Part shown: piece after piece, positions 1 through 7,981 of the stretch
Layout: every line of letters starts with the position of its first letter
Numbering within the stretch: position 1 is the stretch's first letter
From: Bacteroidales bacterium
GTDB taxonomy: Bacteria > Bacteroidota > Bacteroidia > Bacteroidales > PXBB01
Direction of reading: 5' to 3'
Length of the DNA: 54,371 nucleotides
Assembly (NCBI GenBank): GCA_003565735.1
Contig: PXBB01000110.1
Coordinates: 1 to 54,371, forward strand
Notes under the pieces: model-generated
Told to the model about the DNA's origin: nothing
Database searches by the model: none
The model's input: the letters and a program-made list of their open reading frames with translations, nothing else
Made by a program: the position numbers and the translations under genes

Positions 1-90
1 ACTAGAAATAACAATTGTGGGATGTGGTTTTGTTTTGTTATCCGGTAGCAAAAAACAAACTTCTACAATATCACCTTGTTCAATTTTCAT
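1..90 (-). CDS. PemK/MazF-family toxin, N-terminal fragment cut by window edge
   Basis: The reverse strand opens with ATG at 90 and reads 30 codons to the edge. The peptide starts MKIEQGDIVEVCFLLPDN and continues KTKPHPTIVISS. The GDIV element followed by a KPHPTIVIS strand matches the first two beta strands of PemK/MazF ribonuclease toxins (usual form GDIV-V-F followed by RPALVIS). Toxins of this family are mRNA interferases held inactive by the antitoxin encoded just upstream. The start lies one base after the stop of the upstream 74-residue gene, which is typical of a translationally coupled toxin-antitoxin pair. The catalytic half is outside the window, so activity cannot be judged. Confidence 0.6.
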   Translation of the reverse strand, partial: MKIEQGDIVEVCFLLPDNKTKPHPTIVISS

Positions 91-91
91 A

Positions 92-316
92 TTAAAAGAT
101 AGATTCGTTTTCCTTTTCTAAAAAATCATTTAAAGCTTTAGTAGAAGTAATATGTAGCCCTTTAATAGTTTCTTTATCAGATATTTTGTTTAATTCGCTT
201 TCTTCGTCAGTATGTATCTGAAATTTTTTTATATAGTTTTTAGATTTTAGATATTGTATTAGGCTTCTAATATCGCTTTCTAAGGTATTTTCTTTTATTT
301 TTATTAGTAAGTCCAT
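92..316 (-). CDS. Putative antitoxin upstream of PemK/MazF-like toxin
   Basis: This is a 74-residue, charged, mostly helical small protein that I do not recognise by family. It starts MDLLIKIKENTLESDIRSLI and is rich in Lys and Glu. Its assignment as antitoxin is an inference from position: it lies first in a two-gene unit, one base from the start of a PemK/MazF-like toxin, and has the size of known partner antitoxins. No ribbon-helix-helix or AbrB motif is obvious. A TAATTTTG promoter box sits about 20 bases upstream, so the pair probably has its own promoter, as autoregulated modules do. Confidence 0.5.
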   Translation of the reverse strand: MDLLIKIKENTLESDIRSLIQYLKSKNYIKKFQIHTDEESELNKISDKETIKGLHITSTKALNDFLEKENESIF

Positions 317-337
317 GTCTTTGTTTTATTGGTATTA

Positions 338-345
338 CAAAATTA
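338..345 (-). promoter_or_regulatory. Bacteroidota -7 box for the toxin-antitoxin pair
   Basis: The minus strand reads TAATTTTG, fitting the Bacteroidota sigma consensus TAnnTTTG, and lies 21 bases before the antitoxin start. Confidence 0.45.
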
Positions 346-459
346 CATATTTTTTTTAATTAAAAAAAATATTTCTAAACCCATGTAATTTCTCAAGGTA
401 GTGCGGTAATACACTATGGCATGCACCCTAACGCCTGCCCGCAGTTCTCTACTTATCCC

Positions 460-686
460 TTGTCATGCTGAGTTTCCCCCTTGTCATTCTGATTCCCTTG
501 TCATTCTGAACGCAGCGAAGAATCTATATTACAAGGAAAAAGAGATTCTTCACTCCACTACGTTTCGTTCAGAATGACACTAGGCGTTTGTCATGCTGAG
601 AGCAGCGAAGCATCTCTGTTATAGTAGAGATGCTTCAGTTCGACACCGCTCAGCAAGCACTCCACTACGTTTCGTTCAGAATGACA
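460..686. repeat. Cluster of REP-like imperfect palindromes (TTGTCATTCTGA family)
   Basis: Three left-arm starts, TGTCATGCTGAG (461), TTGTCATTCTGA (481) and TTGTCATTCTGAAC (498), are followed by two large hairpins. The first runs 498-580: GCAGCGAAGAATCT on the left pairs imperfectly with AGATTCTT on the right, and the outer arms are TCATTCTGAAC and GTTCAGAATGA. The second runs about 589-686 with the variant GAAGCATCT and the same outer right arm. Repeats of this sort are common in intergenic DNA of Bacteroidota and other phyla. The cluster ends 20 bases before the ORF6N gene. I see no coding potential in 401-700. Confidence 0.75.
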
Positions 687-705
687 GAATTGTATAAAAA
701 CTACC

Positions 706-1263
706 ATGACAGATATTATTAAACTTGAGGAAGTTGAAAGCAAAATTATTGAAATTAGAAATCAAAAGGTTCTTTTGGATAGTGATGTGGCTGTGCTTTA
801 TGGGGTGGAAACCAAAAGAGTTAATGAAGCTGTGAGTAATAATCCTGATAAATTCCCTGATGGGTATATTATTTATTTAACTAATAATGAATGGAGTACA
901 TTGAAGTCGAAATTTTCGACTTCAATAAAGGGCGGAAAAACAAAACTACCAAAAGCCTTTACAGAGAAAGGCTTGTATATGCTTGCCACAATATTAAAAG
1001 GTTCTAAAGCCACACAAACCACACTGACAATTATAGAAACCTTCTCAAAAATAAAAGAACTGACAAGAAACATTAAAAAACTTTCGAAAACCGAAGATGA
1101 CAAAAATAAGAAAAATCTTATGCAAAAAAGCGTGGAAATAACTGCAGAAATTTTAGCCTGTATTATTCATGCTTTTAATTTAGGTCAGATGCAAGGCGTC
1201 GAAAGCCGCCGACATAGTAAACTATTTCAAGGTTTTCGCAACGCAGCAGATGGCCTGAAGTAA
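706..1263 (+). CDS. ORF6N-domain protein with a C-terminus encoded by a MITE-like repeat
   Basis: This 185-residue protein has an ORF6N domain at about residues 10-100. The typical core is VLLDSDVAVLYGVETKRVNEAV, then a PDGYIIYLTNNEW segment and KAFTEKGLYMLATIL. ORF6N domains are small DNA-binding modules of the KilA-N/Bro group found in phages and in many Bacteroidota chromosomes, with poorly known function. Residues 101-149 are Lys-rich and likely helical. From residue 150 (LACIIHAFN) to the stop the DNA belongs to a repeat that recurs at 36875-37074. The tail was therefore probably replaced or extended by insertion. The gene stands alone between REP hairpins and decayed sequence. It may still be expressed, but its native C-terminus is probably lost. 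Confidence 0.75.
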   Translation: MTDIIKLEEVESKIIEIRNQKVLLDSDVAVLYGVETKRVNEAVSNNPDKFPDGYIIYLTNNEWSTLKSKFSTSIKGGKTKLPKAFTEKGLYMLATILKGSKATQTTLTIIETFSKIKELTRNIKKLSKTEDDKNKKNLMQKSVEITAEILACIIHAFNLGQMQGVESRRHSKLFQGFRNAADGLK

Positions 1264-1387
1264 AAGCACTTGCTAAAAGTAAACTATAAATATTTTCAAA
1301 AATTTGATCGCTTTTAGACTGATAATCTATATTATACATCTTTTTGTTTACTTTTTTTTGTTTACTTTTTGTGAATATTACAGGTTA
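1154..1387 (+). repeat. MITE-like element, copy A (overlaps the 3' end of the ORF6N gene)
   Basis: The element is bounded by imperfect terminal inverted repeats, TAGCCTGTATTATTCA on the left and TGAATATTACAGGTTA on the right. Sub-terminal inverted motifs AAAAGTAAAC and GTTTACTTTTTG lie inside. About 130 bases next to the left end (CATGCTTTTAATTT through CACTTGCTAAAAGTAAAC) match copy B at 36875-37074 at high identity, while the central part differs. No transposase is encoded, so this is a non-autonomous element. The left part is read as the last 36 codons of the ORF6N gene. Confidence 0.7.
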
Positions 1388-1680
1388 GAAGATGATTTAG
1401 ATCTTAATGAAACTGAAACATCTATTGAACTGAACTTTGCCGTTTTAAAGTTCAAGCACACCATTAAAAAGAAAAAAGAGAATTAGCAGATAAACAGTAC
1501 CAGCCCGAAAATACAGAATACAAAAACGAAGTGACAGTGCCTCAAACCATAAAGGGAGGCACTATATATCCAGTACCTAACCCACAAAGAAGCTTTATAG
1601 TGACATTTTTTCAAGGAAAAGGTGGTGCTATCAGAACTTCGATTTACTTCGAGCTTCTCAACGCAAGTCGCTCAATGTAA
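1388..1680 (+). pseudogene. Degraded, frameshifted open-frame remnant of unknown origin
   Basis: After the repeat one frame reads LEDDLDLNETETSIELNFAV and runs into KHTIKKKKEN before a stop at 1486. At an A-rich run near 1470 the neighbouring frame takes over as RELADKQYQPENTEYKNEV, then VTVPQTIKGGTIYPVPNPQR, and stops at 1680. The two pieces look like one coding sequence broken by a frameshift, with its 5' end replaced by the repeat. The IYPVPNPQRSF stretch recalls the start of a T9SS sorting domain, but this is too short to assign. The last 50 bases (CTTCGATTTACTTCGAGCTT and on) look like another REP-type palindrome. Treat as decayed sequence. Confidence 0.35.
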
Positions 1681-1691
1681 GAAAACATTTG

Positions 1692-1699
1692 TATATTTG
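1692..1699 (+). promoter_or_regulatory. -7 box upstream of the pirin gene
   Basis: TATATTTG fits TAnnTTTG and lies 55 bases before the ATG at 1755. Confidence 0.45.
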
Positions 1700-1754
1700 T
1701 TGAAAACAAAGCACGTAAGAACTGCACCGTTTACTGCTAGCAAAACAAAAAAAT

Positions 1755-2633
1755 ATGACACAAGAAAGACAGATAGAAGCAATTATTAGTCCGCCGCCAT
1801 ACCATTGGGTAGGTAATGGTTTTAAAGTAAACAACTTTATGCCGAGGGGTATTCAGTCGAACAGCCGTATGAGCCCCTTTTTCCTTTTAGATTATAATGC
1901 CAAAATGTATTATCCGCCTTCATCCGAAAAGCGTGGTGTGGGCGTGCATCCGCACCGCGGACTTGAAACTGTGACCATTGCTTACAAAGGGAAAGTAGCA
2001 CACCACGATAGCGAAGGCAACGGCGGCATCATTTCGGAAGGAGATGTGCAATGGATGACAGCAGGAAGAGCCATACTGCACAAAGAATACCACGAAGAAA
2101 GCTATGTTAAGGAAGGTGGCGACTTTCAGATGGTTCAGCTATGGGTCAATTTACCGGCAAAAGACAAAATGACCGCACCCAAATATCAGGAAATACCGGC
2201 TGAAACAATGGGTAAGTACATGCTCGACGGAGGGAAAGGAGAAGTCAATATCATTGCCGGCACCTATGAAAATGCCAAAGGCCCCGCCAGTACATTTACG
2301 CCTATCAACCTTTTTGATGTCAGGCTTTCCAAAAATGCGTCCCTTTCTTTTAACTTTGACGAAACGCACAACACAGCTTTTCTTATTATTGAAGGACATG
2401 CATTGATTAACAACAAAGAAAAAGCCCCACAAGACCATTTAGTCCTTTTCGAAAACAAAGGCAAAAACATTGTTTTAGAGGCACTGGAAGACGCAACCAT
2501 TCTCGTTATGAGCGGTGCGCCTATCAACGAAGCTGTTTACCCATACGGCCCTTTTCTTATGAACAACGAAGAGGAAATACAGCAAGCCTTTGAAGACTTT
2601 CACAATGGGGAATTTGGTGAACTGGAGGATTAA
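1755..2633 (+). CDS. Pirin family protein
   Basis: The 292 residues cover both cupin domains of pirin and match the usual length. The N-terminal cupin carries the metal-binding set: VHPHRGLETVT near residue 62, then AHHDSEG, and later the LHKEYHEE segment. Bacterial pirins are metal-binding cytosolic proteins. Some act as quercetin 2,3-dioxygenases and others bind metabolic enzymes, so the substrate here cannot be named. The C-terminal domain includes the conserved GAPINEAVYPYGPFLMN segment. The gene stands alone with its own promoter and decayed sequence on both sides. Family assignment is secure; function is open. Confidence 0.9.
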   Translation: MTQERQIEAIISPPPYHWVGNGFKVNNFMPRGIQSNSRMSPFFLLDYNAKMYYPPSSEKRGVGVHPHRGLETVTIAYKGKVAHHDSEGNGGIISEGDVQWMTAGRAILHKEYHEESYVKEGGDFQMVQLWVNLPAKDKMTAPKYQEIPAETMGKYMLDGGKGEVNIIAGTYENAKGPASTFTPINLFDVRLSKNASLSFNFDETHNTAFLIIEGHALINNKEKAPQDHLVLFENKGKNIVLEALEDATILVMSGAPINEAVYPYGPFLMNNEEEIQQAFEDFHNGEFGELED

Positions 2634-2675
2634 TATTTTTTAATCATGAAATATACTCAAATTTTTTAAGAATGA

Positions 2676-2885
2676 GAGTTTTACTGCACCGCTGATGCTT
2701 TCCTTAAAATTCAAATAATAAATCAGGAAGCACCTATAAGCACCGAACAGAAAAAATTTGTAATCACTTAAACTTAGCCAGATGAAGCCTACAGCAATTA
2801 CAAGTTCAGCTATTTTGAAAGCGAAAAACTAGGACAGTCATACTATAAGTTTTTAAGCAAAATTCGTAAACATATAGCGTTTTAA
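2676..2885 (+). pseudogene. Decayed reading frame with two internal stops
   Basis: One frame across the gap between pirin and urocanate hydratase reads TADAFLKIQIINQEAPIS, then TEQKKFVIT, two in-frame stops (TAA, TAG), then PDEAYSNYKFSYFESEKL and GQSYYKFLSKIRKHIAF before a final TAA at 2885. The amino-acid composition is protein-like on both sides of the stops, which suggests a recently lost gene. I cannot name the family. Otherwise 2634-2941 shows nothing. Confidence 0.3.
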
Positions 2886-2941
2886 GGGAATGTCAGGCGT
2901 CTTAAATAAAGTACAATATTGTAAAACGATTAAATTATGTA

Positions 2942-4948
2942 CTAAAACAAACTCTCTACGATACCATCTTCAACAATATTTGGGAGGGTCACTTTTAATT
3001 TGCTTTCATTTTCCATGGCACGTTTAATGGCAAACATAGCATGGGGATTTCGTGCCCAGCTTCTTCTAGCAATCCCGTTGTTAACATCCCAAAAAAGCAT
3101 AGATTTTAACCTTCTGTCGGCATCTTCGGAGCCATCGAGCAACATACCAAATCCGCCATTTATCACTTCTCCCCAGCCGACACCACCACCATTATGAATA
3201 GAGACCCATGTGGCACCTCTGAAAGCATCCCCAATAACATTATGGATAGCCATATCTGCGGTAAACCTTGAGCCATCGTAAATATTTGATGTTTCACGAT
3301 AAGGTGAATCTGTTCCCGATACATCGTGGTGGTCACGACCCAAAACGACAGGCGCACTGATATGCCCTTCTTTGATGGCTTCGTTAAAAGCGGCTGCTAT
3401 TTTTGTTCGCCCTTCACAGTCAGCATACAGTATTCTCGCTTGAGACCCTACCACAAGCTCATTTTCTTGTGCAGACTTAATCCAAAGTATATTATCAGAA
3501 AGTTGCTGACGTATTTGCTGTGGTGCATTTTCATAAATTTCTTCCAGCACTTTTGTAGCAATAGCATCTGTTTTAGCAAGGTCGTCAGCTTTTCCAGAGG
3601 TACATACCCATCTGAAAGGCCCGAATCCGAAATCGAAGCACATGGGCCCCATGATATCCTGCACATAAGACGGATATTTAAAAGAACCGTCATTTTTCAG
3701 TATATCTGCTCCGGCACGAGAAGCTTCTAGAAGAAATGCATTGCCATAATCAAAGAAATACATACCCTTAGCCGTAAGTTTATTAATAGCATCTACCTGC
3801 CTTTTGAGGCTATTTTGAACATATTTTTTAAATTGTTCAGGGGCCTCGGCCATCATATCATTAGCCTCATCAAAAGAGAGACCTGCCGGATAATAGCCTC
3901 CGGCCCAGGGATTATGAAGTGACGTTTGATCTGATCCTAAATCTATATGAATATCTTCTGTAACAAACTTCTCCCATAAATCCACCACATTTCCTAAGTA
4001 AGCCAATGATACAGCTTCTTTGTTGGTGCGTGCATTTTTTATACGTTCTATAAGCTTGTTAAGGTCGTCATAAGTTTCGTCAACCCATCCTTGTTCGTAA
4101 CGGGTTTGTAAAGCTTTGGGGTTTATTTCTGCAACAACACCAATAGCACCGGCTATAACGGCTGCTTTAGGCTGTGCTCCTGACATTCCCCCCAGGCCGG
4201 AAGAAACGAATATTCTGCCTGCTAAACCCTGATCATTTCCCTGCAATTTTCTTCCTGCATTAAGTACTGTAATGGTTGTACCGTGTACAATACCCTGTGG
4301 ACCGATATACATAAAAGAGCCAGCTGTCATTTGACCATACTGCGTCACGCCTAAAGCATTAAAACGCTCCCAGTCATCCGGCTTTGAATAATTTGGAATC
4401 ATCATACCATTGGTTACTACTACACGAGGCGCATCCTTATGCGATGGAAATAAACCCATAGGGTGACCCGAATACAGAACTAATGTCTGTTCATCAGTCA
4501 TTTCTGCCAAATACTTCATACATAAAAGATACTGTGCCCAATTTTGGAAAACAGCACCATTACCTCCATAGGTAATCAGCTCGTGTGGGTGCTGTGCGAC
4601 GGCATAGTCAAGGTTGTTTGATAACATAAGCATAATTGCAGCAGCTTGCTTACTTTTATGAGGAAACGCATCAATAGAACGGGCATATATCTTATAATCA
4701 GGTCGAAAACGATACATGTATATGCGGCCATATTTTTCAAGCTCCTGAGCAAATTCAGCAGATAATATTTTATGATGTTTGGGGTCAAAATATCTAAGCG
4801 CATTGATTAAAGCCAACTTCTTTTCCTCTTTGGTAAGAATACTTTTACGCTTGGGCGCATGATTAATACCCGGTTCATAAGCTTTTGCTGCTGGTAAATC
4901 ATCAGGAATACCCTTTAATACTTTTTCTTGAAATTCTTTTAACGCCAT
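2942..4948 (-). CDS. hutU: Urocanate hydratase (long Bacteroidota form)
   Basis: Urocanase (EC 4.2.1.49) converts urocanate to 4-imidazolone-5-propionate, the second step of histidine degradation, using tightly bound NAD+. The 668-residue protein carries family hallmarks: ELITYGGNGAVFQNWAQYLL, LYSGHPMGLFPS, VTNGMMIPN, MTAGSFMYIGPQGIVHGTT, SSGLGGMSGAQPKAA, and later GDAFRGATWVSIHNGGGVGWGE with a glycine-rich end. It is about 110 residues longer than the classic proteobacterial enzyme, as is usual for the Bacteroidota branch. A cysteine in FRWVCTSGKADDL lies where the essential cysteine is expected. No other hut gene is adjacent, so the rest of the pathway must be elsewhere if present. The gene is monocistronic with a TAATTTTG promoter. 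Confidence 0.96.
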   Translation of the reverse strand: MALKEFQEKVLKGIPDDLPAAKAYEPGINHAPKRKSILTKEEKKLALINALRYFDPKHHKILSAEFAQELEKYGRIYMYRFRPDYKIYARSIDAFPHKSKQAAAIMLMLSNNLDYAVAQHPHELITYGGNGAVFQNWAQYLLCMKYLAEMTDEQTLVLYSGHPMGLFPSHKDAPRVVVTNGMMIPNYSKPDDWERFNALGVTQYGQMTAGSFMYIGPQGIVHGTTITVLNAGRKLQGNDQGLAGRIFVSSGLGGMSGAQPKAAVIAGAIGVVAEINPKALQTRYEQGWVDETYDDLNKLIERIKNARTNKEAVSLAYLGNVVDLWEKFVTEDIHIDLGSDQTSLHNPWAGGYYPAGLSFDEANDMMAEAPEQFKKYVQNSLKRQVDAINKLTAKGMYFFDYGNAFLLEASRAGADILKNDGSFKYPSYVQDIMGPMCFDFGFGPFRWVCTSGKADDLAKTDAIATKVLEEIYENAPQQIRQQLSDNILWIKSAQENELVVGSQARILYADCEGRTKIAAAFNEAIKEGHISAPVVLGRDHHDVSGTDSPYRETSNIYDGSRFTADMAIHNVIGDAFRGATWVSIHNGGGVGWGEVINGGFGMLLDGSEDADRRLKSMLFWDVNNGIARRSWARNPHAMFAIKRAMENESKLKVTLPNIVEDGIVESLF

Positions 4949-4989
4949 AATTATTAATTATTTTAGAATTATAAACCTTCAATTTTTGC

Positions 4990-4997
4990 CAAAATTA
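4990..4997 (-). promoter_or_regulatory. -7 box for hutU
   Basis: The minus strand reads TAATTTTG 41 bases upstream of the hutU ATG. It lies in a 250-base divergent intergenic region shared with pabB, in which I find no other clear element. Confidence 0.45.
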
Positions 4998-5198
4998 ATT
5001 TTTTTTTAAGAATTTTCTAAAGTTCGGTATCTGATTTTGTCTAATTTCGTATGCAAAACTCAGCAAGCTTTTATGTGTTATTTAATTTCAAACTACTTAT
5101 TTTTAAAAACATGCGCTTTCGCAACAGAATTTTTAAACTTCGAATTAAACAGTACAAGAGCTTTAAAAAAGACATTATTTTTGCCTTAAACTTGAAAT

Positions 5199-6491
5199 AT
5201 GAGAAAATATAAAACCTATACAATAGAAAGCTGTCAACTTTTTTTAAAACAACTGCTCATCTGGACAAAAAACACAGAACCTTTAGCCATATACAACAGT
5301 AATGACTATGATGACCCCTATAAAAGTTATGATCTGCTGGCCGGCTGTGGTAAAGTTTCAGCCATTACAATAAACGACATCCGGTCATTTCACACACTAG
5401 ATGCTTTCATTACAGCCAATGACTGGTGCTTAGGATACATCAGTTACGACACAAAAAATTTTATTGAAAATTTAAAATCTGATAATTTTGATGGCTTACA
5501 CATTCCGGCTGTTCATTTTTTTTGTCCTTCTTTATTGTTTATAGTTAATGATGGTGTTTTACAAGTTGGATATTTTGAATCCCTGCACAAAGCGTCTGAA
5601 ATAGATCAAATTATTGACACAATACTCAAAAACAACACTTTTTACAAGCCCGACACGGTTAAGTTGAAAATTGCAGAACGCGTAAGCTATAGAACATATG
5701 AAAATGTTCTTAAAAAAATCAAGCATCATATACAGCGGGGAGACATTTATGAAATGAATTATTGCATAGAATTTTACAGCAATTACAGCACCCCACTTAA
5801 TGCAGACGATATTTACATTAAGCTAAACAGCATCTCGCCTTCGCCTTTTTCATGTTTATTTTCAGCTGATGATACCACTTTAGTTTCATCAAGTCCGGAA
5901 CGCTTTCTTAAAAAAGAGGGACAAAACATTATTTCACAACCCATCAAAGGGACAGCTCCAAGAAGTGATGATGCTTCTAAAGACAAAGAACTAAAAACCC
6001 AACTACAACAAAGCGAAAAAGAACGCAGCGAAAACATAATGATAGTTGACCTAGCGAGAAATGATCTTGCACGCATAGCTACTAAGAATTCTGTGCAAGT
6101 CAAAGAGCTATGCGGCTTGTATAGCTTTCCATCCGTTCACCAGCTCATATCGACAATCACGGCACGCCTCAGAGATGATGTCAGCTATAGCGATATCATC
6201 AAAGCAACTTTCCCGCCCGGCTCTATGACAGGAGCTCCCAAGGTAAAAGCAATGCAACTTATTGAAGCATACGAATTTAGCAGGAGAGGCTTGTATTCAG
6301 GTGCTGTAGGATATATAAACCCCGAAGGAAATTTCGATTTTAACGTGGTTATAAGAAGCATCTTATTTAACAACAAAAATGCTTATCTGTCTTTTCATAC
6401 AGGTGGGGCTATTACAAACCTTTCGGATATTAAAAATGAATATGAAGAATGTCGTACAAAAGCACAAGCTATGATAAATGCGCTCAAATAA
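5199..6491 (+). CDS. pabB: Aminodeoxychorismate synthase component I (PabB-like)
   Basis: This 430-residue chorismate-binding enzyme converts chorismate plus ammonia to 4-amino-4-deoxychorismate for folate synthesis. The C-terminal chorismate domain (about residues 165-430) has the motifs RGDIYEMNYCIEF, SPSPFSCLF, SSSPERFL, QPIKGTAPR with the PIKGT lysine typical of PabB and TrpE, ENIMIVDLARNDLARI, FPPGSMTGAPK and FHTGGAITNLSD. The N-terminal part is shorter and more divergent, as in Bacteroidota PabB. No glutamine amidotransferase partner or aminodeoxychorismate lyase is next to it, so those must be encoded elsewhere. Anthranilate synthase is less likely because there is no trp context and the GTAPR variant fits PabB. 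The start is the first ATG after the divergent hutU promoter region. Confidence 0.85.
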   Translation: MRKYKTYTIESCQLFLKQLLIWTKNTEPLAIYNSNDYDDPYKSYDLLAGCGKVSAITINDIRSFHTLDAFITANDWCLGYISYDTKNFIENLKSDNFDGLHIPAVHFFCPSLLFIVNDGVLQVGYFESLHKASEIDQIIDTILKNNTFYKPDTVKLKIAERVSYRTYENVLKKIKHHIQRGDIYEMNYCIEFYSNYSTPLNADDIYIKLNSISPSPFSCLFSADDTTLVSSSPERFLKKEGQNIISQPIKGTAPRSDDASKDKELKTQLQQSEKERSENIMIVDLARNDLARIATKNSVQVKELCGLYSFPSVHQLISTITARLRDDVSYSDIIKATFPPGSMTGAPKVKAMQLIEAYEFSRRGLYSGAVGYINPEGNFDFNVVIRSILFNNKNAYLSFHTGGAITNLSDIKNEYEECRTKAQAMINALK

Positions 6492-6643
6492 TTTACCTGT
6501 AGTTTTATTTTTTTCGAAATACAAAAAAATAAAAACCAACTTATATCTCTATAAAACAATGACATGGAAATCAATATTACTGCGAGAAACAAAAATAATT
6601 TCGTTAAATCTTAAAAAAAGTTAATTTTTTTAAGATTTATTTA

Positions 6644-6651
6644 TATATTTG
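6644..6651 (+). promoter_or_regulatory. -7 box for the acidic lipoprotein gene
   Basis: TATATTTG fits TAnnTTTG and lies 48 bases before the ATG at 6700. It overlaps the TTG of a longer in-frame extension, which argues against that extension as the true start. Confidence 0.5.
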
Positions 6652-6699
6652 CAGTTATTAAATGAAAGAATAAGATTTATTAACCAAAAAACAAAAAAA

Positions 6700-7179
6700 A
6701 TGAAAAAAAATCTATTAAACTTAGTAGTTGTTTTTTTAGCTGTTTTTGCGCTTAACGCCTGCAAAAGCACAGACACACCAGAAGCAGTTGCCGAAAAGTA
6801 CTTAAAACATGTTGCTAACCAGGAATGGGCTGAAGCCAAAAAACTAGGCACTGAAAGCACCCAGAACATGCTTGACATGATTTCCGGTTTTGGAGGTGAA
6901 GCACAGAAAGTTGATGTTAAAATCGAAGACATGAATTGCAATGTAGAAGGCGACGAAGCAGAATGTACATATAAAGAAAACGGAGAAGAAGGTATTATTA
7001 ACCTTGTTAAAGTTGACGGCAAGTGGTTGGTTGACCAGAAAAAAGAAATGGGTGATGACATGCTTTCAGACGACGACCTATGGGGCGATGATGACTGGGA
7101 CGATGAGTGGGAAGATGAAGCTTACTTCGAAGAAGAAATCGAAGTTGTTGAAGACCTTGTTGAAGAAGTTATTGACTAA
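6700..7179 (+). CDS. Small lipoprotein with DUF4878-like domain and very acidic tail
   Basis: I place the start at the ATG at 6700 rather than an in-frame TTG at 6649, because the sequence from 6700 reads MKKNLLNLVVVFLAVFALNA followed by Cys, a complete lipoprotein signal with an LNAC lipobox. The mature part begins with STDTPEAVAEKYLKHVANQE and continues with helix-forming residues, then a beta-rich segment (CTYKENGEEGIINLVKVDGKWLVDQ). This is the pattern of DUF4878/NTF2-like lipoproteins. About the last 45 residues are almost all Asp, Glu and Trp (DDDLWGDDDWDDEWEDE). The role is unknown; the tail could bind cations or a basic partner. It is monocistronic with its own promoter and terminator. 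Confidence 0.75.
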   Translation: MKKNLLNLVVVFLAVFALNACKSTDTPEAVAEKYLKHVANQEWAEAKKLGTESTQNMLDMISGFGGEAQKVDVKIEDMNCNVEGDEAECTYKENGEEGIINLVKVDGKWLVDQKKEMGDDMLSDDDLWGDDDWDDEWEDEAYFEEEIEVVEDLVEEVID

Positions 7180-7206
7180 GTCATCACAACAAATACTCAA
7201 TAAAAA

Positions 7207-7237
7207 AACTCCTGCATTAATGCAGGAGTTTTTTTAT
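7207..7237 (+). terminator. Rho-independent terminator of the lipoprotein gene
   Basis: A perfect palindrome with arms AACTCCTGCA and TGCAGGAGTT around TTAA is followed at once by a T-rich run, 28 bases after the lipoprotein stop. Confidence 0.85.
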
Positions 7238-7304
7238 TTTTGCACGTCAAATATTTTTAATCACTGCGGTATTCCTGCAAAAAACGATAAGTATAGTTAA
7301 CGTT

Positions 7305-7958
7305 ATGCACAAATTTCACAGGTTAATTTATTTAGCCATACAAATTTTATTAACCCTTATGCTTTTAGTTTACATTTTTTTGGAAACATATGAGCATAGC
7401 AGCGACCAAAAAAGACAAAGACTGAATTACAGGCTTACCAAAGTGGAATTCGATTTAATTGAAGATGGGGATATCGTATTAAGGCATGGTTACGGGCTTG
7501 TTAGTGATATGATTGTAAACACGCTTAACGAGAGCTTTAGCATTTCACATTGCGCTATAGTTGTTAAAGACGACTCCTCTGCACACGTTATCCACTCAGT
7601 TTCTCAATCTTTATCAGATTATGATGGTGTTCAGATACAGGATTTACGACCTTTTATAAATAATAGTAAAAAAAACTCCGTAATAGTTATACGGTTCAAC
7701 AAAAGTGAAGACCGGCATCTCATTTCCGAAAGAGCTCGTTACTATCTCAGCAAGCGTGTTCCGTTTGACAGCAGTTTCGACATTAAAGACACAAGCAAGT
7801 TTTTTTGCTCCGAACTTATTTGGCGAATAATTCTTGATGCTTTTGATGTGGATATATTTGAAAGTAAGTACGAAAAAGGCCATCTGGAGCTTTTAAAGTT
7901 TGATATTTTTGTTGACAGCAATTATTTTGACCTTGTTTTTTCGCATCAAGATTTTTAG
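7305..7958 (+). CDS. YiiX/YebB-like NlpC/P60-superfamily cysteine peptidase with N-terminal membrane anchor
   Basis: This 217-residue protein begins with a hydrophobic helix (residues about 5-27, LIYLAIQILLTLMLLVYIFL), so it is likely anchored in or exported across the inner membrane. The domain starts FDLIEDGDIVLRHGYGLVSD, the usual opening of YiiX-like circularly permuted papain-fold proteins. ISHCAIVV supplies the conserved histidine, and KFFCSELIWR in the C-terminal part supplies the likely catalytic cysteine. Relatives are thought to hydrolyse amide or lipid bonds in the envelope; no substrate is established. The gene lies between two terminators and seems to be a single unit. Confidence 0.75.
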   Translation: MHKFHRLIYLAIQILLTLMLLVYIFLETYEHSSDQKRQRLNYRLTKVEFDLIEDGDIVLRHGYGLVSDMIVNTLNESFSISHCAIVVKDDSSAHVIHSVSQSLSDYDGVQIQDLRPFINNSKKNSVIVIRFNKSEDRHLISERARYYLSKRVPFDSSFDIKDTSKFFCSELIWRIILDAFDVDIFESKYEKGHLELLKFDIFVDSNYFDLVFSHQDF

Positions 7959-7981
7959 TAAGCTGAATACTCAAACAACAT

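Noticed and set aside
1304-1486. 60-codon frame as an independent small membrane protein
   Set aside because: Its first 28 codons lie in the MITE-like element and are hydrophobic only because of T-rich DNA; the rest belongs to a frameshifted remnant.
3326-3730. 134-codon frame on the plus strand within hutU
   Set aside because: It is a shadow of the well-conserved urocanate hydratase gene on the other strand.
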